64,000 nucleotides of DNA from positions 1-64,000 of the forward strand of contig NZ_JQBR01000003.1 of NCBI RefSeq assembly GCF_001438655.1. The letters run 5' to 3'. A model generated the notes under the pieces. It had not been told where the DNA came from, made no database searches, and saw only the letters and a program-made list of their open reading frames with translations. Source of the DNA: Pediococcus cellicola. Its GTDB lineage: Bacteria; Bacillota; Bacilli; Lactobacillales; Lactobacillaceae. A program made the position numbers and the translations under genes. Of this stretch, positions 55,251 to 63,687 are shown one piece after another; the first letter of the stretch is position 1, and every line of letters starts with the position of its first letter.

Positions 55251-55436
55251 GTGACCGAACTCATTAAAGCCTATTTTTGGCCACTAATTGGTGGAATTAT
55301 GGGATTGCTCTTAGCGGTCCTTATCATCACATTTGGATTTTTCAAGACACTTTTTGTTTTGATTTTTATGGCAATCGGGATTACCGCGGGTTATTATATT
55401 CAAAAAACTGGTATCTTAACAAATGTTTTTAAATAA
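55251..55436 (+). CDS. DUF2273 small membrane protein
   Basis: A 61-residue protein with two helices (FWPLIGGIMGLLLAVLIITFG and TLFVLIFMAIGITAGYYI), typical of DUF2273, which sits between AmaP and Asp23 in many Firmicutes. GTG start with AGGAGG seven bases before. Probably part of the Asp23 anchoring complex. Confidence 0.9.
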   Translation: MTELIKAYFWPLIGGIMGLLLAVLIITFGFFKTLFVLIFMAIGITAGYYIQKTGILTNVFK

Positions 55437-55463
55437 CTGTTTGAATTATAAGGAGGAAAAATT

Positions 55464-56006
55464 ATGCAGAATGGAACGCCAAGTGAGAAAACAACAACTA
55501 ACGAAAAGTCTGGTGTTAAAGGCAATTTAACATTTGATGATAAGGTTATTCAAAAGATCATTGGTATCGCACTTTCTGAAGTAGATGGCTTATTAACCGT
55601 AGATGGCGGCTTTTTCGCAAATGTTGCTGATAAACTAGTTAATACTTCAGATGTCACATCAGGAATTGATGTAGAGGTTGGAAAAAAGCAGGTTGCAGTG
55701 GATCTCGACATTGTTGCTGAATACGGCATTGATATTTCTAAACTGTATGACAAGATCAAAAATGTTATCGTTCGGGAAGTAAAGAATATGACCGAATTAG
55801 AAGTAATTGAGGTAAATGTGAATGTTGTTGATGTCAAGACAAAGGAGCAACATGAAAAAGATTCGATTTCTCTGCAAGATCGCGTGAGCGATGCCACAGA
55901 CAAAACGAAGGAAGCCGTCAGTAAGGGCGCAAAGAAATCGAAGGAAACATTAGGTGACAGCGTTGATAAAGTAAAGTCTGACAATAAATCTAGTCGTGTT
56001 ATCTAA
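55464..56006 (+). CDS. asp23: Asp23/Gls24 family stress protein
   Basis: A 180-residue protein. The Asp23 domain (about 12-130) begins VKGNLTFDDKVIQKIIGIALSEV and includes VDLDIVAEYGIDI and VNVNVVDV. An additional Lys-rich tail (about 135-180) resembles CsbD-like repeats. Asp23 forms membrane-associated filaments supporting cell-envelope homeostasis. RBS AAGGAGG. Central gene of the amaP-DUF2273-asp23-glsB unit. Confidence 0.93.
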   Translation: MQNGTPSEKTTTNEKSGVKGNLTFDDKVIQKIIGIALSEVDGLLTVDGGFFANVADKLVNTSDVTSGIDVEVGKKQVAVDLDIVAEYGIDISKLYDKIKNVIVREVKNMTELEVIEVNVNVVDVKTKEQHEKDSISLQDRVSDATDKTKEAVSKGAKKSKETLGDSVDKVKSDNKSSRVI

Positions 56007-56020
56007 GGGAGTGAGTAAAT

Positions 56021-56272
56021 ATGGGACTTATTTGGTCATTAATCGTCGGGGCAATCATTGGTGCCATTGCTGGCGCAATCACTAACCGTGGTGCTGCTAT
56101 GGGCTGGATTGCAAACATCGTAGCTGGTTTGATTGGTGCATGGATTGGCCAAGGGCTCCTTGGCACTTGGGGCCCTTCATTAGCTGGCATGGCATTGATA
56201 CCATCGATCATCGGGGCAATTATTTTAGTTCTGATTGTTTCATTAGTTGTTGGTCGAACCAGTAAAAAGTAA
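56021..56272 (+). CDS. GlsB/YeaQ family stress membrane protein (copy 2)
   Basis: An 83-residue protein nearly identical in design to the one at 45718: GAIIGAIAGAIT..GWIANIVAGLIGAWIGQGLLG..LAGMALIPSIIGAII and a basic C-terminus. It lies 14 bases after asp23, the classic position of glsB. Confidence 0.93.
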   Translation: MGLIWSLIVGAIIGAIAGAITNRGAAMGWIANIVAGLIGAWIGQGLLGTWGPSLAGMALIPSIIGAIILVLIVSLVVGRTSKK

Positions 56273-56284
56273 GGGGGGAATTTT

Positions 56285-56425
56285 ATGGACGTCTTGAAAA
56301 GTGTATTTAAGTTTATGATCGCTTCTACGCTCATTGTAGGTGGTGTTCTCATCGGTGGCACCGTCTTGGCTGCTAAGAAGGTAGATGGCATTGGTGATAC
56401 GTTGCAACAAAAATTACATGGATAA
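56285..56425 (+). CDS. Small membrane protein at the end of the asp23 unit
   Basis: A 46-residue protein (MDVLKSVFKFMIAS..QKLHG) with one hydrophobic segment (about 10-30) and a short polar tail. It follows glsB by 12 bases with GGGGGG as RBS. It is not recognised as a known family, though operon position suggests an Asp23-associated function. Confidence 0.7.
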   Translation: MDVLKSVFKFMIASTLIVGGVLIGGTVLAAKKVDGIGDTLQQKLHG

Positions 56426-56464
56426 TTAGCCAAATTATCTATATTAGTCATCTTAGAACGTAAA

Positions 56465-56481
56465 TAATTTTACAATCTACC
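56465..56481 (+). repeat. Solo IS30 right-end fragment
   Basis: TAATTTTACAATCTACC equals the outermost 17 bases of the IS30 right end (41543-41559). Nothing else of the IS adjoins it. Confidence 0.65.
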
Positions 56482-56556
56482 ATATAACGTCTCCATCTTT
56501 TCAAAACGACTTAATTCTACGGGCTATAAATAACTTAATTTGCCAGTGTATAACGT

Positions 56557-56585
56557 TTCAGATTAAGCTACCACTATGTTATAAT
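56557..56585 (+). promoter_or_regulatory. Promoter of dps
   Basis: TTCAGA (56557-56562), a 17-base spacer, TATAAT (56580-56585), 26 bases before the dps start; RBS AAAGGAG. Confidence 0.75.
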
Positions 56586-56611
56586 AACCATATCTAAAGG
56601 AGATCAATCTA

Positions 56612-57079
56612 ATGAAATATACGAAAACCAAAGCAGTATTAAATCAACTCGTTGCCGATTTGAGCCAGATGTCAATGATTATCCATCAGACGCATTGGTA
56701 CATGCGTGGACCCAACTTTTTGAAGTTGCACCCCTTGATGGATGAGTTCATGGAAGAAATTGACAGCCAACTCGATGTCATTTCTGAACGGCTGATTGCG
56801 CTTGATGGCAGTCCTTACTCGACCTTAAAAGAAATGGCCGAAAACACTAAGATTCAAGACTGGCCTGGTGAATGGAACAAAACAACCCCAGAACGCCTCG
56901 CACACTTAGTTGATGGCTATCGTTACTTGGAAGACCTTTACCAACACGGCATTGAAGTATCCGATGTTGAAAAAGACTTCAGTACCCAAGATATTTTCAT
57001 TGGTCTCAAAACCGCAATTGAGAAGAAAATCTGGATGATTCAGGCAGAGCTTGGGTCGGCGCCGGAAATTGATGAATAA
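56612..57079 (+). CDS. dps: Dps family ferritin-like protein
   Basis: A 155-residue protein. The inter-subunit ferroxidase ligands fit the Dps spacing: H28, H40, D44, D55 and E59 (12-4-11-4). It starts MKYTKTKAVLNQLVADLSQM without the basic N-terminal tail that binds DNA in some Dps proteins. It would form a dodecamer storing iron and consuming peroxide. Monocistronic with a good promoter. Confidence 0.94.
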   Translation: MKYTKTKAVLNQLVADLSQMSMIIHQTHWYMRGPNFLKLHPLMDEFMEEIDSQLDVISERLIALDGSPYSTLKEMAENTKIQDWPGEWNKTTPERLAHLVDGYRYLEDLYQHGIEVSDVEKDFSTQDIFIGLKTAIEKKIWMIQAELGSAPEIDE

Positions 57080-57107
57080 AATAATATTAAAAAATCGGTA
57101 GGATTAT

Positions 57108-57308
57108 AGTAGATTGTAAAATTAATCCGAACGCCCATTTGGATATTGGACAGCCCTAGTTCACAAAAGGTTTCGATTTTAATTCGTTCGGAATAGGTTA
57201 TACTAGACAAAAGATCAGCTCCTAAAAGATGGGTTTGTGGTAAACACCATTTTAAAGGCAGCTGATTTTTTTGTCCGAACAGCGTTCGGATTAATTTTAC
57301 AATCTGCC
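57108..57308 (-). repeat. Fold-back mini-element from the IS30 right end (201 bp)
   Basis: It starts GTAGATTGTAAAATTAATCC, an inverted copy of the IS30 right end, then at CCGAACGC jumps to the internal position 41377 of the IS and follows it to the right end. It keeps the first 27 or so transposase codons on the minus strand but no functional gene. CCGAACGC is present at both partners, marking the junction. Confidence 0.85.
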
Positions 57309-57327
57309 ATTAATAAAAAATACGTCG

Positions 57328-58224
57328 TTATTCGATGACTGTTGGTACGATCAATTCGAAGCGGTCTGTCAAATAGGTCAATTCAATTGGCAGTTTAACC
57401 GCTGGGTCTCCGTCAATACGTGTCGTCACGGCTTGACCAGTTGCACTCGTAATTCGTGCACTGGTTGCCGTTAGCTGTGTAATGGCCTTGGAGTTTTGCA
57501 AGTTCCCCGTTAGTGCGAACCAAATATATGGAATTACTTGCCGCCAGCCAATGTTGTTAAGTAGACTAATATGCATTTTTCCTGGAGCAGACGCGCTATA
57601 GACGTGCCCACCGACTGATTTGGTCGTTGTAATCAAACAGAACCATGTTTTTAAGGTGTGGCTTCCTTCGTGTTTGAATTGATATCGAATTGGCAGTGAC
57701 TTATTGTGACCCATATGGCGAATAGCACGGTAAAGATAGCTTAATTTACCGAATCGCTGCTTCTCAGATTGTCGAACTTCATTGGAAATGTCAGCCAAAT
57801 TACCGAATGTCAGTGAACTCACGACTGCCCGGCGTTGATTACAAACTAGCATGCCGACTGCTTGGGTCGCCGGCTGAGTACAAATTAGTTCGATGGCCGC
57901 TTGGGGGTCAGTTGGTAACTGGTAGCGGGTTGCAAAATTATTAACCGTTCCCATGGGAATAACGCCGATACGAATATGTGCTTCAGCTTGGATTAGGGCT
58001 GTCATTGCAACGTTCAGTGTGCCATCTCCACCAATAACAATTAGTGCTGACAGTTGAGGAAGTGTTTGCTTAATTAACGCAATTGCCCGGGGGATTCCTG
58101 GTGTTGTCAGTAATTGAGACTCAATGCCGTGGTTCGATAGCGCTTGCGCGGTTTGATGGGCGACGGTTGCCGCTTGCCCATTACCCGCTTGTCCGTTATA
58201 GAAAATGCCGTAAGTTGTTGCCAT
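57328..58224 (-). CDS. Diacylglycerol kinase family lipid kinase
   Basis: A 298-residue protein of the DgkB/YegS family: YNGQAGNGQA at the start, the nucleotide-binding GGDGT (65-69) in VIGGDGTLN, PMGTVNNFATRY, FGNLADISNE and TRIDGDPA. It would phosphorylate diacylglycerol or a related lipid at the membrane. Monocistronic, divergent from the second CHRD-like gene. Confidence 0.9.
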   Translation of the reverse strand: MATTYGIFYNGQAGNGQAATVAHQTAQALSNHGIESQLLTTPGIPRAIALIKQTLPQLSALIVIGGDGTLNVAMTALIQAEAHIRIGVIPMGTVNNFATRYQLPTDPQAAIELICTQPATQAVGMLVCNQRRAVVSSLTFGNLADISNEVRQSEKQRFGKLSYLYRAIRHMGHNKSLPIRYQFKHEGSHTLKTWFCLITTTKSVGGHVYSASAPGKMHISLLNNIGWRQVIPYIWFALTGNLQNSKAITQLTATSARITSATGQAVTTRIDGDPAVKLPIELTYLTDRFELIVPTVIE

Positions 58225-58469
58225 GACAATCGCCTCTTGATTAAAAAATTAAGTTTATTCATCGCTTATTTAGTAAGCTTTTGATAGTCTCAGTATAGCT
58301 TGAACACTAGTTTGACTGGAAATAATATGCATCATTACTGAATTAGTCGGGTCAATGTGATACAATCCATTTTTGAGTGCATAAATTTTCCTTTCTTGAC
58401 ATATATCAATTTTAATAAGTTTAGAATAGCATATAATGGACTTATAATGAAGAATTGGAGGAATCATTC

Positions 58470-59030
58470 ATGACTAAAAAATACGTTGCTAACATCGTAC
58501 CACTAAACGTAAAAGGCATTGGAACGGCACCCCATGGAACTGCCACCTTTGTTGAAGACGGTGACCAATTACACGTGGCGATTGAAATGTTTGATACACC
58601 TGCAAATACGCAACACTGGGAACATTTCCACGGTTTTCCAGATGGTAAGGCGGCCCAAATTGCCACGATGGCGCAGGATGCCAATCATGACGGATTTGTC
58701 GACTTGCCAGAAACTGAACCAGTCTCAGGGACAACGATGGTGCCATTTGACAACGCCCCACATCACATGGACGTGCCAAATGATAACTACCCAGTCGCTG
58801 ACGCCCAAGGCCACTTTGCCTACGAAATCGATGTGCCATTAGCTGATTTGCAAGCGAAGTTCAAAGAAGTCTTTGGTACCGATGACTTGGAACTCGACAA
58901 ACGGGTCATCTACATTCACGGCGTACCACAAGACTTGGCTTTACCAGCCACCGTTGCTGGTGAAGTTGGCGCCTACGATGCACACGTCACCTTACCAATT
59001 GCGGTTGGGAAGATTGAAGTCGCAGACTAA
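58470..59030 (+). CDS. CHRD-like protein with EF-hand-type loop (copy 2)
   Basis: A 186-residue paralogue of the protein at 51640, with the His cluster at 49/52/54, the loop D70-ANHDGFVDLP-E81, and VIYIHGVP all in identical positions. ATG 58470 has TTGGAGG eight bases upstream. No signal peptide, so it should be cytoplasmic. The conserved metal sites argue for a shared function such as metal buffering or oxidative protection; no experimental relative is known to me. Confidence 0.72.
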   Translation: MTKKYVANIVPLNVKGIGTAPHGTATFVEDGDQLHVAIEMFDTPANTQHWEHFHGFPDGKAAQIATMAQDANHDGFVDLPETEPVSGTTMVPFDNAPHHMDVPNDNYPVADAQGHFAYEIDVPLADLQAKFKEVFGTDDLELDKRVIYIHGVPQDLALPATVAGEVGAYDAHVTLPIAVGKIEVAD

Positions 59031-59051
59031 CCTAAAATTTGAAGTAAGCTA

Positions 59052-59113
59052 AAACATAACGACCGGATGAGCCTATCACATGACAGGTTCATCCGGTCGT
59101 TATGTTTATTTCT
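59052..59113. terminator. Strong bidirectional terminator
   Basis: AAACATAACGACCGGATGA..TCATCCGGTCGTTATGTTT, with very long nearly perfect arms ending in a T-rich tail on the plus strand. It separates the CHRD-like gene (+) from the hydrolase fragment (-). Confidence 0.92.
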
Positions 59114-59158
59114 TTAGACTATCGACGGAAGCCTTGAAAACGCGAAATCGATTGACGA

Positions 59159-59534
59159 TTATGGTTCCGACTGGCGAAGCACGTCCGTTAATTGTTGCCG
59201 AAAAATTGGCGTCCAGATATTCCGATAACCTAATCGGGTTGGATGAGCGTCGTCGACCATTGCTAGTGGTTGGGCGCGATTTTCAGCTTTGACCACTGGA
59301 TCTTGCCAGAGGTCAATAATCGTGAAGTGCCACTTTTTTTGTAAGACTTTCAATTGCTGCACTAATTTACCATAATTCGCATCGTGTTTTCGCACACAAG
59401 TGAAGAACACGATTGGCACCGCCCAATGCTGTTGAACATAGGCCACGATTGTTTCAATCGCTCCGAGCGTCGTCGTTTCGTCAAAGCCGTGGCGCTGTTG
59501 TGCACCCGTAACTTGCCCCATAGCCTTGTCATGC
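59159..59534 (-). pseudogene. SGNH/GDSL hydrolase, 3' fragment
   Basis: About 125 codons of the C-terminal half of an SGNH hydrolase. It contains AVPIVFFT, the central IDLWQDP and the catalytic DDAHPTRLGY (Asp-x-x-His). The N-terminal GDS(L) part is missing because the IS3 element ends at 59535. The other side of the IS does not contain it. Confidence 0.78.
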
Positions 59535-59656
59535 TGGATTGAAGTCAATATTTGAGACAGATTTTAAGAGACATTCAGAACCGCGTTTACCTTCCACAGC
59601 TCAAATAAGTTATTAATCGCGATTAATAACTTATTTGAACCCTGGAAAGCATTAAA

Positions 59657-60499
59657 TCAGGCGGCCATTTGGCTCGTAAGTGTTGCAATTTCAACTTGTA
59701 AGGGGGTCTGGTAGCCCAGTGAACTATGAATGCTCTTCCTATTGTAGAAAGCATGCACCTATTCAAAAAGGACGGCAGCGGCAGTTTCATAATCTTCAAA
59801 GACCGGCACTGGATAAACACATTCCTTTTTGAGGGAAGCGTGAAAGGATTCCATTGGCGCATTATCATACGGACAACCCTTACGGCTGTATGAGTGGCGG
59901 ATATGTAGCTCAGTTAAACGTTGATTGTAATCATCGCTGGTATACTGTGATCCTAAATCCGTATGGATAATCAGGTCCCCAGTAATGGTTCGATTTTTAA
60001 CCGCGCTTTCAAGGGTCTTTAAGACTAAATCAGTAGCCATCTTTTTTGAGAACGAATAGCCGATAATCCGTCGTGAGTGCAGGTCCATGATGGTTGATAA
60101 GTAACACCAGCCATTACGCTTCGTTTGAATATAGGTCATATCAGCGGTCCATCTTTGATTTAAACCAGTGGTCGAGAAATCCTGCTTAAGCAAGTTGGGA
60201 CGCTGTTCAACCTTGGTTTTGGAAGCCGAAGCCGCTTTCCACTTATTGACGGTAACGGAGTGGATATCCAGTTCCTTCATGAGCCGGGAAATCCGTCGTG
60301 GACTGCACCGAAGCTGCAGTGGTTGAAGTTCCAGATTCAATTCATGGTGGATCTTCATAACACCGTATCGCTGCTTAAATTCCGCAAAGATCCGCAGAAT
60401 CCGTTGTTTCAAGCCCGCATCTTCGGCTCGGCGTTTTGAAGGTTTGGGGGATCGATAACGATAATACTGAGCTCTGGAAGCACCGAGGATTCGGCACAT
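59657..60499 (-). pseudogene. IS3 OrfB transposase with in-frame TAG
   Basis: Catalytic DDE parts are present: RWTADMTYI (first D), HTDLGSQYTS (second D) and APMESFHASLKKE (E). After VLFE the frame meets TAG (59757-59759) where relatives read Tyr (FEYVHAFYN), then continues VHAFYNRKSIHSSLGY..QMAA to TGA 59657-59659. Loss of the last 33 residues probably inactivates it. Confidence 0.85.
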
Positions 60500-60552
60500 C
60501 TTGGTTACCTGGTGGTGATGGCTTTCTTGGTGAATGTAATCAAAGATATTGG

Positions 60553-60804
60553 TTACTTCTGCGCAAGGAAGCCCAGGGCTTTTTTTAGGATTTCGTTCTC
60601 CTCAGACAGCGAAGCCAGTCGCTTTTCCATCGCTTTGATTTCGTCTGGCAATTTACCGGATTGAGTTTTGGCCTGGCCCTGGATCCACTTATGAACTGTT
60701 GAATAGCCAATGCCATATTCTCTGGCCAGTTGGGCAGCTGATTCGCCTTGCTTATATAGGTTGATAATGTTTTGTTTGAATTCTTTGTCGTAACGAGTTG
60801 GCAT
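60553..60804 (-). CDS. IS3 OrfA
   Basis: An 83-residue helix-turn-helix protein (YDKEFKQNIINLYKQG, LAREYGIGYSTVHKWIQG) with a C-terminal coiled coil. Near its end A7G (60584-60591) provides a -1 slippery site into the orfB frame. Confidence 0.92.
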   Translation of the reverse strand: MPTRYDKEFKQNIINLYKQGESAAQLAREYGIGYSTVHKWIQGQAKTQSGKLPDEIKAMEKRLASLSEENEILKKALGFLAQK

Positions 60805-60885
60805 GTAAAAATTCCTTCCTTTTGAGAGATGATTTATTCATTATACCCTCTCTTAAAAGTTGTCTCAGGAATCAGCTTACATCCA

Positions 60886-61563
60886 ATCTCCACGGACCAG
60901 GATTTCAGTACAAGGTAGACTATTTTGATAATGCTGTAATAGAGGCTCTAAAAATGAGTGAATTTCCTTACTGGTGTAAACATTACCTGGTCGCAATTGG
61001 GCCGCTAAAAAAGCTTCATTTTGGCCATCAAAGGCAACCAATGGATGAAAGCCGTTCGTTTGATAATGAGCGTTGAAATCACTACTTTCTTGATTACCGA
61101 AGGTATCAGAATGGGTCGAATCAACATCAATGATTAGTTCCGTTTGATTGGTAGTCAGGCGTCCTCGGTCAAGCAGAGTCTGGTTTAACACTTGTAAAGA
61201 AGTGATAGTCGTTTCATCACAGCGTTGCCAAAACCGCGAAATAGCAGCCTGTGAAGCTATAGCAGGCTTATCAAGTAGCAATTTAAAAATAGGATCAAAA
61301 CGCAAACTGGTAGCAACCTGATCGGTGGCATAGCCAGCAATCTTCTGTAGTAATAGCTGTTCCATTAGACTAACATTACTGTGTTGGTAATAGCGTCGTT
61401 GATCTTTAAATGAAACTAATTTTTGAGCAAGGTCTGCGAAATCAAGTTTGTGTATGACCTCTTTGATGAGTACTAAACCCGCATCACTTGAAAGTTCACC
61501 ACCAGTGTGAGAAATATGTAATTTGGAATTGAAATGTGCTTGGTTTTCCTGTAAAGTTGTCAT
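60886..61563 (-). pseudogene. IS1380-family transposase, 5' fragment
   Basis: About 226 codons of the N-terminal part (GGELSSDAGLVLIKEV, RRYYQHSNVSLMEQLLLQKIAGY, the first catalytic Asp in LIIDVDSTHSDTFG). It ends at VRGD where relatives read VRGDSGF; there the IS3 element begins. The 3' part is absent. Confidence 0.9.
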
Positions 61564-61672
61564 ATGAGAAGGGATCCTTCCTTCCTGGTTGTTTTTTAGA
61601 CGATAATAACTATATCAGAAAGGACTCCTTTTTTACATAACATTTTTTAGCACTTAAAAGGTGCCAAAATAA

Positions 61673-61727
61673 AAAGAGCTAACGCCAGTGATATCAAGGA
61701 TTCACTAGCATTAGTTCTTTTTTTATG
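61673..61727 (-). terminator. Terminator after the BIG2 protein gene
   Basis: AAAGAACTAATGCTAGTGAATCC..ATCACTGGCGTTAGCTCTTTTTATTTTGG on the minus strand; on the plus strand the same hairpin ends in TTTTTTT, so it is probably bidirectional. Confidence 0.88.
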
Positions 61728-61733
61728 AATATT

Positions 61734-62411
61734 TCAGGTTAATGTCTTATTTGTTTGTTGAGAAACTTTGACCTTAACTTTTTTAGTTATTCCCTGACAA
61801 GAGAGCGTCATTGTGACCGTCCCGGCTTTTTTTCCTTTTATTAAGCCCTGTTGCGAAACTGTGGCCACACTGGAGCGGCTAGATTTCCAAGTAAATCGTG
61901 AATTCTTTACATTAGTGACCCTAGCTTTTAACTGTCTAGTAGCACCCACATTGACAGTTGGGCTTCCAACAATCCTTAAAATAGGCTTAGGTACAACGAT
62001 TGTCATTTGCTTTGTTTGTCCTTGATAAGACAGCGTGATGGTGGTTTTGCCAGCCTTTTTCCCTGCAACCAATCCATCCTGAGTCACAGTGGCCACATTG
62101 ACGTTACTGGAAGACCAGACAGGTGTAGCGCCCTTAACGTTTGTCACGCTGCCCTTCAACTGATCACGACCACCAATAATCACCGTTGAACTACCTGTAA
62201 GACTTAAGCGCGGTATGTCCGCAGCAGATGATTCAGATGATTGCTTATCTGCTGACGAATCAGCTGAACTCGAAGCACTACTAGAAGTCGAATGACTCGA
62301 GGCAGATGAACTTGCTGCGTCGGTGGTTGAGGCTAGTGCCCGTCCCTGATATGTCCCAATTAACCCAACTAGCATTAATAATGTACTCAAACAAATTAAA
62401 ATTCTTTTCAT
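61734..62411 (-). CDS. Secreted protein with two bacterial Ig-like (BIG2) domains
   Basis: A 225-residue protein: signal peptide (about 1-28, MKRILICLSTLLMLVGLIG), a Ser/Ala-rich linker (about 30-65) and two tandem BIG2 domains (about 68-143 and 144-218). Each domain has the pattern W-SSS-N/R-VATV-xQ-GLxxGKKAGxxTxTLS. No LPxTG, WxL or membrane anchor is visible, so it is secreted or held non-covalently. ATG 62411 is preferred over an earlier frame start. Confidence 0.85.
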   Translation of the reverse strand: MKRILICLSTLLMLVGLIGTYQGRALASTTDAASSSASSHSTSSSASSSADSSADKQSSESSAADIPRLSLTGSSTVIIGGRDQLKGSVTNVKGATPVWSSSNVNVATVTQDGLVAGKKAGKTTITLSYQGQTKQMTIVVPKPILRIVGSPTVNVGATRQLKARVTNVKNSRFTWKSSRSSVATVSQQGLIKGKKAGTVTMTLSCQGITKKVKVKVSQQTNKTLT

Positions 62412-62936
62412 AGTCTCGTATATCCCCCATGAGATAATCATACCATTTATAAGTTATGACTTCATAATTTTTTAATAGCAATCTTCTATTATATGTATTT
62501 GTGAAACTTTAAATCATTTAACAAGGCTTCCTTCTTCAATGCAAAGGATGCTTTTTTGATTTCATTTTAGTAACTTGTTTTCAAAAATAGCCGTTTTGTT
62601 TCAAAATTGGTGTTTGAACACCTCTTGTTATTCGCCAAAAAGAAGGAAATTCTTCATTTTTGTCTCTAATATCACAAAATTTTACAATATCATTTTCTTG
62701 GAACTTGTAATATTTTTTACATTGTTTCGGTCATAATCAGCGTTGTATGGGGATTTGTTTAAAATTCCGAGATTACAAATATTACAAAGATGACAAAAAA
62801 GGCAAATATTGAAACATTTTGGAATCTGTTTTTAAAATTCGTGATACTATCGGGTAACAAGCATTCGCTATGATTGTTACTATTGATTAACCAATAGGCG
62901 TTAATTAAAACTTGACAATAAATAGGAGTGTATATT
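62412..62936. other. Divergent intergenic region upstream of the LysM gene
   Basis: About 525 bases without a gene. It contains repeated TGTAAT-like half-sites (about 62705-62722 and 62771-62789) that recall WalR boxes, though the spacing differs from the TGTWAH-N5-TGTWAH consensus. A long 5' leader for the LysM gene is possible. Confidence 0.4.
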
Positions 62937-63518
62937 TTGAAAAAATTCGCAACATTATTGACAACAGCTACAGCAGCCTTAGGTTTATTCTTTGCTGGCA
63001 CGGTTAGTGCTAATGCAAGCTCAACTTACACTGTAAAATCAGGTGATTCAGTTTGGGCCATTTCGCAAAAATACAACACAAGTATTAATAGCATCGAAAA
63101 AGCAAACAACATTAAAGGTCATTTAATTATCCCAGGCCAAAAATTAACAATTGGTAAGAAAGCAGCAACTGCAACACCAAAACCAATCAAAAAAACAGTT
63201 GCTAAAAAGGCAGCTAGCACACAAACCGCTACTACAACCAAAACAGCAAGTACAAGTTCAACAACTTCTACTTACACAGGTAGCAATTTGAAGAGCTACG
63301 TCTTAAGTCAGATGGAATCACGCACTGGTGTTTCTGCTTCAACTTGGAACACAATCATCACTCGTGAATCTAACTGGCAACCAACTGTTCGTAACAGTAC
63401 TAGTGGTGCTTATGGTTTGTTCCAAAATATGCACATTAGCAGTGGTTCCGTTGAAGAACAAGTAGATGCCGCAGTTAGTCTTTTCAACGCACAAGGCATG
63501 GCTGCTTGGGCACTTTAA
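62937..63518 (+). CDS. Secreted LysM protein, Apf-like
   Basis: A 193-residue protein: signal peptide (cleaved near ANAS, about residue 28), one LysM domain (about 30-74, TYTVKSGDSVWAIS..GQKLTIG), a Lys/Ala/Thr-rich linker and a C-terminal lysozyme-like domain (SASTWNTIITRESNW..SGAYGLFQ, with the conserved Glu) as in aggregation-promoting factors. The TTG at 62937 is the likely start, with AGGAG nine bases upstream. It binds peptidoglycan and may help shape or remodel the wall. Confidence 0.9.
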   Translation: MKKFATLLTTATAALGLFFAGTVSANASSTYTVKSGDSVWAISQKYNTSINSIEKANNIKGHLIIPGQKLTIGKKAATATPKPIKKTVAKKAASTQTATTTKTASTSSTTSTYTGSNLKSYVLSQMESRTGVSASTWNTIITRESNWQPTVRNSTSGAYGLFQNMHISSGSVEEQVDAAVSLFNAQGMAAWAL

Positions 63519-63537
63519 TTTAAAATTCAACTTTCAG

Positions 63538-63579
63538 GATAAGAGCTGCAACGAATTATCGTTGTCGCTCTTTTTTTGT
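63538..63579 (+). terminator. Terminator after the LysM gene
   Basis: AGAGCTGCAACGAATTATCGTTGTCGCTC followed by TTTTTTT. Confidence 0.9.
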
Positions 63580-63687
63580 GTCGTCAATTAGTTCAACGGG
63601 CAGAGCTTCTTTTTCGGTTAGAACTCTAACATGTTTAAAAATGACTTTTTCCATGTAAAGTGGCGCTATTCATTTTTTTAACACTAT

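Larger units (their letters stand above)
59535..60885 (-). mobile_element. IS3-family element (transposase interrupted)
   Basis: 1351 bp. The ends TGGATGTAAGCTGATTCCTG (orfA side, inverted) and TGGATTGAAGTCAATATTTG (orfB side) both continue AGACA-NN-TTTTAAGAGA, giving imperfect 36-base inverted repeats. It contains orfA, a frameshift window and orfB with an internal TAG. The flanks are unrelated (SGNH gene left, IS1380 right), so a deletion accompanied or followed insertion. Confidence 0.88.

Noticed and set aside
55550-56451. Two open frames antisense to asp23 and glsB
   Set aside because: Opposite-strand shadows of well-supported genes, with no start signals.
41370-57308. CRISPR array formed by IS30-end repeats
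   Set aside because: The repeats are few, far apart, differently oriented and explained by IS30 ends; no regular spacing or cas genes.
62700-62800. WalR (YycF) boxes upstream of the LysM gene
   Set aside because: TGTAAT half-sites occur but not as direct repeats with five-base spacing, so they are only noted in the interval description.
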